In this document: positions 19,041-27,912 of the stretch, piece by piece
Numbering within the stretch: the first letter of the stretch is position 1
Layout of the letters: every line of letters starts with the position of its first letter
Source of the DNA: Paenibacillus sp. OK003
GTDB taxonomy: Bacteria > Bacillota > Bacilli > Paenibacillales > Paenibacillaceae
DNA length: 64,000 nt
NCBI RefSeq assembly: GCF_900109515.1
Contig: NZ_FOBD01000004.1
Coordinates: 62,001 to 126,000, forward strand
Reading direction: 5' to 3'
Program-made: the position numbers and the translations under genes
Notes under the pieces: model-generated
Databases searched by the model: none
Told to the model about the DNA's origin: nothing
Seen by the model: the letters and a program-made list of their open reading frames with translations, nothing else

Positions 19041-20051
19041 ATGATGGTCTACGTAGCCAGCGATGCACGCTACGAAACAATGAAATACAACCGCGTTGGA
19101 CGTTCAGGTTTGAAACTGCCAGCGATTTCACTTGGGTTATGGCATAATTTTGGTGGCATTAATAATGCGGAGAACGGCCGAAATATGATTACCCGTTCGT
19201 TTGATCTGGGCATCACGCATTTTGATCTTGCCAACAATTATGGTCCGCCGGCAGGTTCGGCAGAGCAGTTATTCGGTCAGGTATTGGCGCAGGATCTGAA
19301 GCCATATCGAGATGAACTCGTCATCTCCACCAAAGCCGGGTACTATATGTGGCCTGGACCTTACGGTGAATGGGGTTCTCGTAAAAACCTGGTTTCCAGT
19401 CTCAATCAGAGCTTGAAGCGCATGGGTCTCGATTACGTAGACATCTTTTATTCTCATCGTTATGATCCCGAAACACCTCTGGAAGAAACGATGATGGCGC
19501 TGGACCATATTGTTCGTTCCGGCAAAGCATTGTATGTCGGCATCTCCAACTATCCTGCAGAACAGACGAAGCAGGCGGCCGAGATTCTCAAAGGCCTGGG
19601 TACACCTCTGTTGATTCATCAACCCAAATATTCCATGTTGGATCGTTGGATTGAGCAAGGATTGCAGGATGTACTTGATGACTATGGAACAGGCAGTATC
19701 GCTTTTTGTCCATTGGCACAAGGCGTGCTCACCAACAAATATCTGAACGGTATTCCTGAAGATTCACGTGCGAAGGGCCCGTCTGTATTCCTGAATGAAA
19801 ACAACATCTCTCCAGAGACATTGCGCAAAGTGCGTGCTCTGAACCAGATTGCAGCCTCGCGTGGTCAGAGTTTGGCCCAATTTGCGCTCGCTTGGGTATT
19901 GCGTGATGGCAAGGTAACATCTGCACTGATTGGTGCAAGTCGTCCTTCGCAGATTGAAGAGAATGTGGCTGCTCTCAGCCAGTTGGAATTCTCCTCAGAG
20001 GAATTGGAGCGCATTGAATCGATCCTTCGTCCCGAACCGGATCATAAATAA
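19041..20051 (+). CDS. Aldo/keto reductase, YghZ-like
   Basis: A 336-residue aldo/keto reductase resembling YghZ (AKR14, L-glyceraldehyde 3-phosphate reductase). The TIM-barrel tetrad is visible: aspartate and tyrosine in F-D-L-A-N-N-Y-G-P-P, lysine in S-T-K-A-G, histidine in S-H-R-Y-D. The C-terminal L-I-G-A-S-R-P-S-Q-I-E-E-N binds NADPH. The GGGGAAAGAAGGG site fits the ATG at 19041. It is last in the plus-strand string that starts at kdgK and is closed by a strong terminator. The true substrate is uncertain. Confidence 0.88.
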   Translation: MMVYVASDARYETMKYNRVGRSGLKLPAISLGLWHNFGGINNAENGRNMITRSFDLGITHFDLANNYGPPAGSAEQLFGQVLAQDLKPYRDELVISTKAGYYMWPGPYGEWGSRKNLVSSLNQSLKRMGLDYVDIFYSHRYDPETPLEETMMALDHIVRSGKALYVGISNYPAEQTKQAAEILKGLGTPLLIHQPKYSMLDRWIEQGLQDVLDDYGTGSIAFCPLAQGVLTNKYLNGIPEDSRAKGPSVFLNENNISPETLRKVRALNQIAASRGQSLAQFALAWVLRDGKVTSALIGASRPSQIEENVAALSQLEFSSEELERIESILRPEPDHK

Positions 20052-20056
20052 AGCTC

Positions 20057-20097
20057 AAAAGGTGCATCTTAGCCATAATGGCGGGATGCACCTTTTT
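20057..20097. terminator. Bidirectional terminator between reductase and AraC gene
   Basis: AAAAGGTGCATC pairs with GATGCACCTTTT around a 16-base loop. The flanking A- and T-runs suit termination from both sides, so it also serves the convergent AraC gene. Confidence 0.85.
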
Positions 20098-20156
20098 GGT
20101 CTCTAATTATTTATGCTGACCTACGGGGAGAGCAGATCCTGCTTTTGATTAAAGGG

Positions 20157-21128
20157 TTATCGCTGTTTGGGTAGTACTTGGCGTGTCGCTTGATGCAAGG
20201 GCCTGTTAAGAATGTTCTCCCGATACAGACTAGGGGCTTCCCCATGGAATCGCTTGAACTGTTTGGAGAAATACAGCGCATCTGGCAACCCCACGGAGGC
20301 CGATACCTGTTCAATGGACAGATCCGGACGTTCCCGCAGCAGCTGGCGCGATTTATCGATCCTTAGTTTAAGCAGGTAGGTAACTGGTGATAGTCCGGTT
20401 TCCTGTTTGAAAATGCGGGACAGGTAAGCACGGTTATAGCCAAGACTGGCCGACATTTGCTCAATCGAGACAGGGTAGGCATATTGAGTAGACATGTATT
20501 GAATCATCTGTTTTACAGTTCGTCGTATGGAAGATTCACCTGGTACTAAGGTTTGCCCCTGAGAAAGGTGATTTTGTGCCTCGGCTAGAATCATATATAA
20601 CGTACCCAGCGATGTAAAATGAGAGCTTTCTTTTCGCTCGGCAAAAGCCGTCTGCATCACGGATAACCAATCGGAAATACCGCAGGAAGGACCGGCATGA
20701 AAGACGGGTTTTTCCGGACGGAAACCTGCTTCCTCTATATGCTTGGCAGTCTGGCTGCCGTTAAAGGCCATCCAGCGGTATTGCCAGGGATTCCGGGCAT
20801 GGGATTGGTAGCTTACAAGCTGCCCTGGTTGAATAAGGAAACAATCTCCTGCGGATAGTTCGTAGGTATGTAGTTCAGTACGGAACGTACCGGCTCCTTT
20901 TTCTACATAATGCAATAGATAATAATCGTATAGCTTCGGGCCAAGGGCGTGACCGGGAAGGGTCTCGCTTGCCCCTGCAAAGAGGACATGCAATGCTCCT
21001 TTTTCGTAATAAACAGGGTTGGAGGCTACCGAGTAGCTGAGAGCTCCGCTTTTGCCAGAGGTTTCCGGAATCTGTTTTATCGGATCCCCCGAGTCCCCCA
21101 TTGGACCTTCCTTACGTTGTTCAGTCAT
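20157..21128 (-). CDS. AraC family regulator divergent from gal operon
   Basis: A 323-residue AraC-type regulator. The N-terminal half is a cupin sugar-binding arm with H-Y-V-E-K-G-A-G-T-F-R; the C-terminal 100 residues hold two helix-turn-helix motifs, with R-A-Y-L-S-R-I-F-K-Q-E-T-G-L-S-P-V-T-Y-L and the A-S-V-G-L-P-D-A-L-Y-F-S-K stretch. The start at 21128 is set by GGAAAGGAAT upstream. It is divergent from galK across a 156-base control region, which suggests it regulates the gal operon, unlike the LacI-type GalR more usual in Firmicutes. The effector is unproven. Confidence 0.88.
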   Translation of the reverse strand: MTEQRKEGPMGDSGDPIKQIPETSGKSGALSYSVASNPVYYEKGALHVLFAGASETLPGHALGPKLYDYYLLHYVEKGAGTFRTELHTYELSAGDCFLIQPGQLVSYQSHARNPWQYRWMAFNGSQTAKHIEEAGFRPEKPVFHAGPSCGISDWLSVMQTAFAERKESSHFTSLGTLYMILAEAQNHLSQGQTLVPGESSIRRTVKQMIQYMSTQYAYPVSIEQMSASLGYNRAYLSRIFKQETGLSPVTYLLKLRIDKSRQLLRERPDLSIEQVSASVGLPDALYFSKQFKRFHGEAPSLYRENILNRPLHQATRQVLPKQR

Positions 21129-21284
21129 GATGACATTCCTTTCCTTCCTGGATGTTCCATTCATTATACGTCGAAAGGTCACATTTATCCATATGGAACA
21201 CACATGGTTGCATTTCAAGAGGAACCGCCTTCTTGTATAATAACATTAAGAAAACCAACAACATTGAGATGGGGTGCAGCAGCA
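21129..21284. promoter_or_regulatory. Divergent control region araC / galK
   Basis: Contains TATAAT (21236-21241) 44 bases upstream of galK with only a weak -35 (TTTCAA, 21213-21218), which suits an activator-dependent promoter. A minus-strand TATAAT lies at 21163-21168 for the AraC gene. An inverted repeat GTTCCAT (21154-21160) / ATGGAAC (21193-21199) and the palindrome CCATATGG (21189-21196) are candidate operators. Confidence 0.55.
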
Positions 21285-22466
21285 ATGAACATAAATGAAT
21301 TGAAACAAAAGTTTATTGACAAGTACGGAGAGAGTGGAGCGGACATCCGTGTGTTCCATGCCCCTGGGCGGGTGAATCTGATCGGTGAGCACATTGACTA
21401 TAACGGTGGATACGTGCTTCCGGCAGCACTTGAATTCGGTACCACTTTGATTATCCGTGAGCGTGGGGACAACAAGTTGCAGTTGGCTTCCACCAATATG
21501 TCCTATGAAGGAACGCTGGATACGTCCTCGATTGGCAAGGAGAAAACAGGGGAATGGACGGATTACCCGGTAGGCGTCATGGTTGAACTGCAAGGCAAAG
21601 GCGTAAAAGTAACCAAAGGTTATGACTTCCTCTATCATGGAGAAATTCCGAACGGCGCAGGACTTTCCTCTTCCGCATCGCTGGAGGTTCTTACCGGGTT
21701 TGCCATCCAGTCGCTTGAAGGTGTGAAGGACATTGATACAGTTCAACTGGCGCTGCTGTCCCAAAAGGCAGAGAACGAATTCGTCGGCGTCAACTGCGGC
21801 ATCATGGATCAGTTCGCTGTAGCCAATGGAGCAGAGGATCATGCGATCCTGCTCATGTGTGACACTCTTGAATATGAAAAAGTACCTTTCCGTACCGGCG
21901 CCTACAAGCTGGTCATTGGTAACACGAACAAACGTCGGGGGTTGGTGGACTCGGCTTATAACGAACGTCGCTCCCAATGTGAGCAGGCACTTGCCATTTT
22001 AAAAGAACAACTGCCTTCGCTGAACTATCTGGCGCAACTTACACCTGAACAGTTCATCACAATGCAGGATCACATCAAGGATGAGAAGGTTAGACAGCGT
22101 GCTCAGCACGTCGTGGAAGAGAATGCACGTGTACTTGCATCAGTGGATGCACTGCGTGATAACGATCTGGAAACCTTCGGCAAGCTGATGAATGCTTCTC
22201 ATGAATCCCTTCGTTATCTATATGAAGTGAGCTGCGAAGAGCTGGACGTAATGGTTGAAGAAGCTCAACGGATTCCAGGCACTCTGGGTGCACGCATGAC
22301 CGGAGCAGGATTCGGTGGATGTACGGTATCCCTTGTGCATGAGGACGATGTAGAGCTTTTTGTAAGCGAAGTTGGAGCGGCATATGAAGCACGTACCAGT
22401 CTCAAAGGCGAGTTCTATGTATGCGGAGTAGGCGATGGCGTTAAAGAATTGAAGGAGGCGAAGTAA
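21285..22466 (+). CDS. galK: Galactokinase
   Basis: A 393-residue GHMP-family kinase that phosphorylates galactose at C1, the first step of the Leloir pathway. The galactokinase signature G-R-V-N-L-I-G-E-H-I-D-Y-N-G-G is at about residues 26-40, the ATP loop G-A-G-L-S-S-S-A-S around 122, and the C-terminal G-A-R-M-T-G-A-G-F-G-G-C near 338. Start at 21285 follows GATGGGG. The long upstream open frame crosses the promoter and the AraC gene and is not real. galE begins one base after the stop. Confidence 0.95.
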   Translation: MNINELKQKFIDKYGESGADIRVFHAPGRVNLIGEHIDYNGGYVLPAALEFGTTLIIRERGDNKLQLASTNMSYEGTLDTSSIGKEKTGEWTDYPVGVMVELQGKGVKVTKGYDFLYHGEIPNGAGLSSSASLEVLTGFAIQSLEGVKDIDTVQLALLSQKAENEFVGVNCGIMDQFAVANGAEDHAILLMCDTLEYEKVPFRTGAYKLVIGNTNKRRGLVDSAYNERRSQCEQALAILKEQLPSLNYLAQLTPEQFITMQDHIKDEKVRQRAQHVVEENARVLASVDALRDNDLETFGKLMNASHESLRYLYEVSCEELDVMVEEAQRIPGTLGARMTGAGFGGCTVSLVHEDDVELFVSEVGAAYEARTSLKGEFYVCGVGDGVKELKEAK

Positions 22467-22467
22467 G

Positions 22468-23457
22468 ATGGCGATTTTGGTGACAGGTGGAGCAGGATAT
22501 ATTGGTTCTCATACGGTAGCGGCTTTGTTGGAGCGTGGCGAAGAGGTCGTTGTACTGGATAACTTGCAGACAGGGCATCGTGAAGCTTTGCTGGGCGGAA
22601 AATTGTATGAAGGTGATCTTCGTGACAAGGAACTTCTGGCGAAGCTGTTCGCTGAGAACTCCATTGATGCAGTCATCCACTTTGCAGCTAACTCACTGGT
22701 TGGCGAGAGCATGAAAGATCCCGTTAAATACTATGATAACAACGTATTTGGCACATTGTGCCTGCTGGAAGCGATGAATGCAGCGAACGTACGTCGCATT
22801 GTCTTTTCCTCCACAGCTGCCACTTACGGCGAGCCGGAGAAAGTGCCAATTGAAGAGAGTGACCGCACAGAGCCTACGAATGTATATGGTGAAACCAAGC
22901 TGATGATGGAACGCATGATGTCCTGGTTCGATAAAGTACAGGAAATCAAATACGTCTCCCTGCGGTACTTTAATGCAGCCGGAGCCCATGAGAGCGGCAA
23001 AATTGGTGAAGATCACCAGCCTGAGAGCCATCTCATTCCACTCGTACTGCAAACAGCGCTGAAACAACGTCCACACATCGCCGTGTTTGGTGACGACTAT
23101 GCAACAGAAGATGGAACCTGTGTACGTGATTACATCCACGTGAGCGACTTGGCTGATGCACATCTGCGTGCAGTAGATTATCTTCGCAAAGGTGAGAACA
23201 GCAACGTGTTCAACCTGGGTAACGGCACAGGATTCTCTGTTAAACAGGTTATTGAAACAGCTAAAAAAGTGACTGGCCTGGATATCCCGGTTGTACAGGA
23301 ACCACGTCGTGCGGGTGATCCGGCTGTACTGGTGGCTTCATCTGCCAAAGCAAGATCCGTACTGGGCTGGAATCCGAAATGGACGAATCTCGAAGATGTC
23401 ATTCAAAGCGCATGGAGCTGGCATCAGTCTCACCCTGACGGCTACGGAAAAAACTAG
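22468..23457 (+). CDS. galE: UDP-glucose 4-epimerase
   Basis: A 329-residue extended short-chain dehydrogenase that interconverts UDP-galactose and UDP-glucose with tightly bound NAD. The N-terminal nucleotide loop G-G-A-G-Y-I-G-S-H and the catalytic S-S-T-A-A-T-Y-G ... Y-G-E-T-K (Y-x3-K) motifs are clear. GAAGGAGGCGAAG from the end of galK serves as ribosome binding site, so the genes are translationally close-coupled. It completes the K-E-T gal operon with the next gene. Confidence 0.95.
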   Translation: MAILVTGGAGYIGSHTVAALLERGEEVVVLDNLQTGHREALLGGKLYEGDLRDKELLAKLFAENSIDAVIHFAANSLVGESMKDPVKYYDNNVFGTLCLLEAMNAANVRRIVFSSTAATYGEPEKVPIEESDRTEPTNVYGETKLMMERMMSWFDKVQEIKYVSLRYFNAAGAHESGKIGEDHQPESHLIPLVLQTALKQRPHIAVFGDDYATEDGTCVRDYIHVSDLADAHLRAVDYLRKGENSNVFNLGNGTGFSVKQVIETAKKVTGLDIPVVQEPRRAGDPAVLVASSAKARSVLGWNPKWTNLEDVIQSAWSWHQSHPDGYGKN

Positions 23458-23472
23458 GAGGCGAACATCAAT

Positions 23473-25071
23473 ATGTCACAGACTCAACTTGCAGCAGGTG
23501 CCACAGAACGGACACCGGAGCAGCAGGAAGCACTGCATGCCATTGAACGTCTGGTAGCATTTGCCTTGCAGAACAAGCTGATTGAAGAAGCGGATCGGGA
23601 TTACAGCCGTAATTTGCTGTTGGAACAGTTCGGATTCTCGGAGCCGTATGCTGGAGTATTGAACGAGACGGTGTTGGATGGCCCCCAACCATTGCTGGAT
23701 ACGCTGATTGATTATGGATTCGAAATTGGACTTATACCTGAAAATACCGACACGTACCGTGATTTGCTCGATGCGAAAATTATGGGTCAATTGATGGCCC
23801 GTCCTTCCGAGGTGGTGCGCGCATTCCGTCATACGGAGCAGACCGAAGGCATTGAGGCGGCTACATCCCAATTTTATGAGCTTTCGATTCATTCCAACTA
23901 CATTCGGATGGACCGCATTTCCAAGAATGTGTATTGGACACAGGATACAGCTTATGGAGACATGGAGATTACGATCAACCTCTCCAAGCCGGAGAAAAGT
24001 CCGAAGGAAATTGCGATGGCCAAGCTGCTTCCGCCTCCGGTATATCCGAAATGCCAACTCTGTCGTGAAAATGTGGGCTATGCTGGTCGGGTCAACCACC
24101 CGGCCCGTCAAAACCTCCGTGTCATTCCTTTGGAATTGAACGGCGAACCTTGGTTCTTCCAATACTCGCCATATGTGTACTACAACGAGCACTGCATTAT
24201 TTTCCATCACGATCATGTGCCGATGAAATTGACCAAGGACACGCTTCGCAGGCTGCTGGCTTTTGTGGGGGAGTATCCGCATTACTTTATCGGATCTAAC
24301 GCGGATCTGCCGATCGTGGGTGGTTCTATCCTGACACATGACCATTTCCAGGGCGGACGTCATACATTCGCCATTCAAAATGCACAGCCAGAGGCGGTAT
24401 TCCGCCACGCTGGTTCACCGGGACTTACGCTCAGTCTTGTGAAATGGCCAATGTCCGTACTGCGGCTGGCCTCACACGATCCTGCACAGCTGCTTGAAGC
24501 GGGTAACGCAGTATATGAAGCGTGGAAGGTATACAGTGATTCTACGGTGGAGATCGAGGCCTTCAGTGAGGTTGATGGAGAACAGATTCCACACAATACA
24601 GTGACTCCAATCGTTCGTCGCAGTGCAGACGGAGGATATGAGATGGACCTCGTTCTGCGGAACAATCGTACGAATGATGAACATCCCGAAGGGATTTTCC
24701 ATCCGCATCGTGAAATGCATCATTTGAAAAAAGAGAACATTGGACTCATCGAAGTGATGGGGCTTGCAATTCTGCCAGGTCGTTTGAAAGAAGAGCTGGA
24801 CAGCATCGCGGATATTCTTGCTGGGGATACCAAACTTGCTGAGGCGGCCAAAGCTTCCGAACATGTGTTGAACAAACATCTGGGCTGGGCAGAAGAACTG
24901 ATCGAACGTTTCGGTCCCAACCTGAACAAGGAGCAAGCTGTTGCGCTTGTGCAACAGGAAGTCGGCTTGAAATTCGCCGAGATTCTGGAGCATGCAGGTG
25001 TATACAAATATGATGAGGCAGGACGTCAAGCCTTCCGTCGTTTTGTAAGCAGCATGGGATACACCGAATAG
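23473..25071 (+). CDS. galT: UDP-glucose-hexose-1-phosphate uridylyltransferase (class II)
   Basis: A 532-residue GalT of the long Firmicute type that exchanges UMP between UDP-glucose and galactose-1-phosphate. The active-site region shows the paired-histidine segments G-R-V-N-H-P-A-R-Q-N, I-F-H-H-D-H-V-P and T-H-D-H-F-Q-G-G-R-H-T. It is well over the roughly 350 residues of class I GalT, consistent with the Bacillus/Lactobacillus class. AGGAGGCGAAC precedes the ATG by a few bases. It ends the operon at a hairpin 17 bases downstream. Confidence 0.94.
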   Translation: MSQTQLAAGATERTPEQQEALHAIERLVAFALQNKLIEEADRDYSRNLLLEQFGFSEPYAGVLNETVLDGPQPLLDTLIDYGFEIGLIPENTDTYRDLLDAKIMGQLMARPSEVVRAFRHTEQTEGIEAATSQFYELSIHSNYIRMDRISKNVYWTQDTAYGDMEITINLSKPEKSPKEIAMAKLLPPPVYPKCQLCRENVGYAGRVNHPARQNLRVIPLELNGEPWFFQYSPYVYYNEHCIIFHHDHVPMKLTKDTLRRLLAFVGEYPHYFIGSNADLPIVGGSILTHDHFQGGRHTFAIQNAQPEAVFRHAGSPGLTLSLVKWPMSVLRLASHDPAQLLEAGNAVYEAWKVYSDSTVEIEAFSEVDGEQIPHNTVTPIVRRSADGGYEMDLVLRNNRTNDEHPEGIFHPHREMHHLKKENIGLIEVMGLAILPGRLKEELDSIADILAGDTKLAEAAKASEHVLNKHLGWAEELIERFGPNLNKEQAVALVQQEVGLKFAEILEHAGVYKYDEAGRQAFRRFVSSMGYTE

Positions 25072-25087
25072 TAGTCAACTAACCAAA

Positions 25088-25117
25088 ACACCCGCCCAAT
25101 CATGAGCGGGTGTTCTT
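25088..25117 (+). terminator. Terminator after galT
   Basis: ACACCCGC / GCGGGTGT (25088-25095 with 25106-25113) with a 10-base loop and a short imperfect T-rich tail. Confidence 0.75.
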
Positions 25118-25140
25118 GTCGTTCTTGACATTTGTGTGCA

Positions 25141-25169
25141 TTGGAATGAACTACCGAGCCAGTTATAAT
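25141..25169 (+). promoter_or_regulatory. Promoter of PNPOx-like gene
   Basis: TTGGAA (25141-25146), 17-base spacer, TATAAT (25164-25169). The transcript would start about 45 bases before the ATG at 25221. Confidence 0.65.
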
Positions 25170-25220
25170 AGAGGGAAGTCCTAGAGTACCACAATGAATT
25201 GAGGAAATGGGGTTAATAAT

Positions 25221-25808
25221 ATGGAAAAGAAGGCATTGGATATTCCGTTGATCACAGATGCTGAGGAACTGCAAGGCATGGTGGGTGAACCGCATGAACA
25301 TGTGCGTAACAAGGCAATCTCATTTGTGGATTCACATGTTCAGAACTTTCTATCCATGTCACCATTATTTTTCCTCTCCACCTCCGATCGTGATGGGAAA
25401 AGTGATGTGTCACCACGGGGCGATGGAGCGGGATTCGTAAAAGTATATGATACATACCGGCTCGTCTATCCTGAACGCCCAGGCAATCGGCGGATAGACT
25501 CCTTGTTGAACATTTTGTCTAACCCTGGTATTGGCATGCTCTTTTTGATTCCGGGTCTGAATGAAGTGCTGCGCATTAATGGTACAGCGTCCATTACCAA
25601 GGATGAAGAATTTATCGCGAGTATGGGCTGGACTGGTAAAACGATTGGTGCGGCTGTCATTGTGGATGTGGAAGAGTGCTTTATCCATTGTCCACGGGCA
25701 TTCAAACAGGCTGGATTATGGGCCTCAGAAACATGGGTGGATGCTGAAGATTTGCCTTCAACGAGCGAGATGTTTAGAGCCCATTTGCAGATTAACGGGT
25801 TGTTATAA
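25221..25808 (+). CDS. Pyridoxamine 5'-phosphate oxidase-like FMN protein
   Basis: A 195-residue split-beta-barrel flavoprotein of the PNPOx-like group (closest in pattern to the MSMEG_1061-type subfamily). The segment F-L-S-T-S-D-R-D-G-K-S-D-V-S-P-R-G-D, near residues 53-70, and P-E-R-P-G-N-R-R-I-D-S-L are characteristic of the FMN-binding fold. C-terminal C-F-I-H-C-P-R-A-F is also typical. It is probably an F420- or FMN-dependent reductase or a flavin carrier rather than a true PdxH, because the B6-binding residues are not recognisable. Monocistronic with its own promoter. Confidence 0.8.
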   Translation: MEKKALDIPLITDAEELQGMVGEPHEHVRNKAISFVDSHVQNFLSMSPLFFLSTSDRDGKSDVSPRGDGAGFVKVYDTYRLVYPERPGNRRIDSLLNILSNPGIGMLFLIPGLNEVLRINGTASITKDEEFIASMGWTGKTIGAAVIVDVEECFIHCPRAFKQAGLWASETWVDAEDLPSTSEMFRAHLQINGLL

Positions 25809-25825
25809 AGTGAGTGACTATGGAT

Positions 25826-25854
25826 TTGTTTTTCTATAAACGGGGTACTATAAT
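25826..25854 (+). promoter_or_regulatory. Promoter of alcohol dehydrogenase gene
   Basis: TTGTTT (25826-25831), 17-base spacer and TATAAT (25849-25854). The leader to the ATG at 25902 is about 40 bases and carries GGAGGCGA. Confidence 0.65.
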
Positions 25855-25901
25855 TGGAGTTGCACTAAAAATTCTAAACTCCATTGGAGGCGACAATAGA
25901 T

Positions 25902-27065
25902 ATGAGATCTTTTCAATTTTATAATCCAACCCGATTGATTTTCGGTAAAGGTCAGCTGGAAGCACTGAAAACCGAATTACCGAAATACGGCAAGCGGGTT
26001 CTGCTTGTATATGGTGGCGGCAGTATCAAACGCAGCGGTTTGTACGATCAGGTGATCGGTTTGCTGAAGGAAGTTGGAGCTGAAGTTACGGAACTGGCTG
26101 GTGTAGAACCGAACCCACGTCTTTCGACGGTGCATAAAGGGGTAGACCTCTGCAAAACGAACAACATTGACCTGGTCCTCGCTGTAGGCGGCGGCAGTGT
26201 ACTGGACTGTGCCAAAGCGATTGCTGTAGGTGCCAAGTATGATGGTGACATGTGGGATTTTGCCCAGCGTAAAGCCGTTGCACAGGATGCTCTTCCACTG
26301 GGAACCGTGCTGACAATGGCTGCAACTGGCTCGGAAATGAACTCCGGATCAGTTATCACGAATCAGGATACACAGGAGAAATTGGGCTGGGGCAGCGCGT
26401 ATTCGTTCCCTGCGTTCTCGATCCTTGATCCGGTAAATACATATACCGTTCCTCTGGACCAAACGGTTTATGGCATGGTGGATATGATGTCCCACGTACT
26501 GGAGCATTACTTCCATCTGGATGCTAACACACCGGTTCAGCTCGGCTTCTGTGAGACGATTCTGCGCACGGTTATGGATGCAGCCCCTCGTCTGGTTGAA
26601 GATCTGGAGAACTATGAACTGCGTGAAACGATTCTGTACTGCGGAACGATGGCATTGAACGGCGTACTGAACATGGGTCTCGCTGGTGACTGGGCTACTC
26701 ACAATATCGAACACGCGGTATCCGCAGTGTATGATATTCCGCATGGCGGAGGACTCGCAATTCTGTTCCCGCATTGGATGAAGCATAATGTGGACGTCAA
26801 TGTGGATCGTTTCAAACGTCTGGCCATCAATGTATTTGAAGTTAAACCTGAAGGTAAATCGGACAAACAGATTGCTGAAGAAGGCATCGAAGCGTTGAGC
26901 AAATTCTGGACATCCATTGGTGCGCCTAACCGTTTGGCAGATTATGATATCGATGACAGCCAAATCGAAGTTATGGCTGACAAAGCCATGCTCTTCGGTC
27001 CATTTGGTAACTTCAAAAAATTGCAACGTGAAGATGTTGTAACCATCTACAAGGCTTCTCTCTAA
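25902..27065 (+). CDS. Iron-containing alcohol dehydrogenase (YugJ/BdhA-like)
   Basis: A 387-residue group III alcohol dehydrogenase, probably an NADH- or NADPH-dependent butanol/aldehyde dehydrogenase. [10 protein letters not shown] near residue 95 binds the nucleotide. Metal ligands lie in [10 protein letters not shown] and H-N-I-E-H-A-V-S ... P-H-G-G-G-L-A. The ATG at 25902 is used because GGAGGCGA sits just before it; an in-frame TTG at 25884 lies at that site. Single gene between its own promoter and a terminator. Confidence 0.9.
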   Translation: MRSFQFYNPTRLIFGKGQLEALKTELPKYGKRVLLVYGGGSIKRSGLYDQVIGLLKEVGAEVTELAGVEPNPRLSTVHKGVDLCKTNNIDLVLAVGGGSVLDCAKAIAVGAKYDGDMWDFAQRKAVAQDALPLGTVLTMAATGSEMNSGSVITNQDTQEKLGWGSAYSFPAFSILDPVNTYTVPLDQTVYGMVDMMSHVLEHYFHLDANTPVQLGFCETILRTVMDAAPRLVEDLENYELRETILYCGTMALNGVLNMGLAGDWATHNIEHAVSAVYDIPHGGGLAILFPHWMKHNVDVNVDRFKRLAINVFEVKPEGKSDKQIAEEGIEALSKFWTSIGAPNRLADYDIDDSQIEVMADKAMLFGPFGNFKKLQREDVVTIYKASL

Positions 27066-27091
27066 AAATAAAACACAGCAATGTGTTCTGG

Positions 27092-27129
27092 AACCGCACG
27101 TCTCCTTTAACGGAGAGGTGCGGTTTTTT
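27092..27129 (+). terminator. Terminator after alcohol dehydrogenase
   Basis: AACCGCAC / GTGCGGTT with an inner TCTCC/GGAGA helix and six T. Confidence 0.9.
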
Positions 27130-27228
27130 GTTGTGAACAAGAGCGAGTTGGAGAATGTTCCAGGAACTGGACGATATTCCGATGAGAATAACCATTATCG
27201 GGTCTGGAAACCAAATGAGGAAAGATTT

Positions 27229-27255
27229 TGAAACATAACAGTGGGTTGCTACGTA
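27229..27255 (+). promoter_or_regulatory. ECF (sigma-W-like) promoter of NfeD-flotillin operon
   Basis: TGAAAC (27229-27234), a 17-base spacer and CGTA (27252-27255). This matches the envelope-stress sigma-W pattern TGAAAC-N16/17-CGTA. In Bacillus subtilis the equivalent yuaF-floT operon belongs to the sigma-W regulon. It is 60-90 bases upstream of the NfeD start. Confidence 0.7.
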
Positions 27256-27317
27256 TTTATTTACATGAGGAATGCCCAGTTGGATGGAATTGCGGCAGAA
27301 GAGAGGAGGAACGGGGA

Positions 27318-27854
27318 ATGGAGTCAATCTATTGGGGGTGTCTAATCGGAGGAGCCATATTTGCAGTCGTTAGCCTTGTGTTAGGTGACTTGATTGATGG
27401 CTTGCTGGACGGGGCCTTTGAATTGCCAGGCCTTGATTTTTTCAAACCTGTTGTGCTGGCCGGTTCCGTAACAACCTTTGGCGGAGCCGGTATTATGCTG
27501 ACACGTTATAGCTCGTTAAGTGCCAGTTCGGCATTGATACTTTCCCTGCTTATAGGTATTGCTGCATCCATGCTGGTATTCTTTGCATATATCAAGCCGA
27601 TGCGTAACAGTGACGTTTCCATTGCGTTTTCCATGAAAGAGCTATCCGGGAAAATTGGTGAAATTACCATTCCGGTACCGGAAAAAGGTTTTGGTGAAGT
27701 CATGATCAAGATTGCTGCCGGTAATACGGTGCACACGGCATCCAGCTTTGAACATCGTCCCATTGCGGCGGGAGCGCGTGTTGTAGTTGTGGATGTAACC
27801 GAAGGTGTACTGCGTGTATCGGAATGGGATGAAGATGTACTTAAAGATGTTTAA
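27318..27854 (+). CDS. NfeD-family membrane protein (YuaF-like)
   Basis: A 178-residue protein with about three membrane helices in the first 95 residues and a C-terminal OB-fold (about 110-178) in which G-K-I-G-E-I-T-I-P and G-A-R-V-V-V-V-D-V are typical of NfeD. NfeD proteins pair with flotillin-like scaffolds and affect membrane fluidity and stress response. The ATG at 27318 follows GAGAGGAGGAACGGGGA. The open frame before it contains the sigma-W-like promoter and is not real. The flotillin gene starts 58 bases downstream. Confidence 0.87.
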   Translation: MESIYWGCLIGGAIFAVVSLVLGDLIDGLLDGAFELPGLDFFKPVVLAGSVTTFGGAGIMLTRYSSLSASSALILSLLIGIAASMLVFFAYIKPMRNSDVSIAFSMKELSGKIGEITIPVPEKGFGEVMIKIAAGNTVHTASSFEHRPIAAGARVVVVDVTEGVLRVSEWDEDVLKDV

Positions 27855-27912
27855 GGAAGTTTAACCGTTAGCGGTGTAAGCACTCATGAATGAATAAGGG
27901 GAGAGATGTGGA

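Noticed and set aside
20949-21284. Longer galactokinase open frame
   Set aside because: It runs antisense through the AraC gene start and the control region; galactokinases begin as at 21285.
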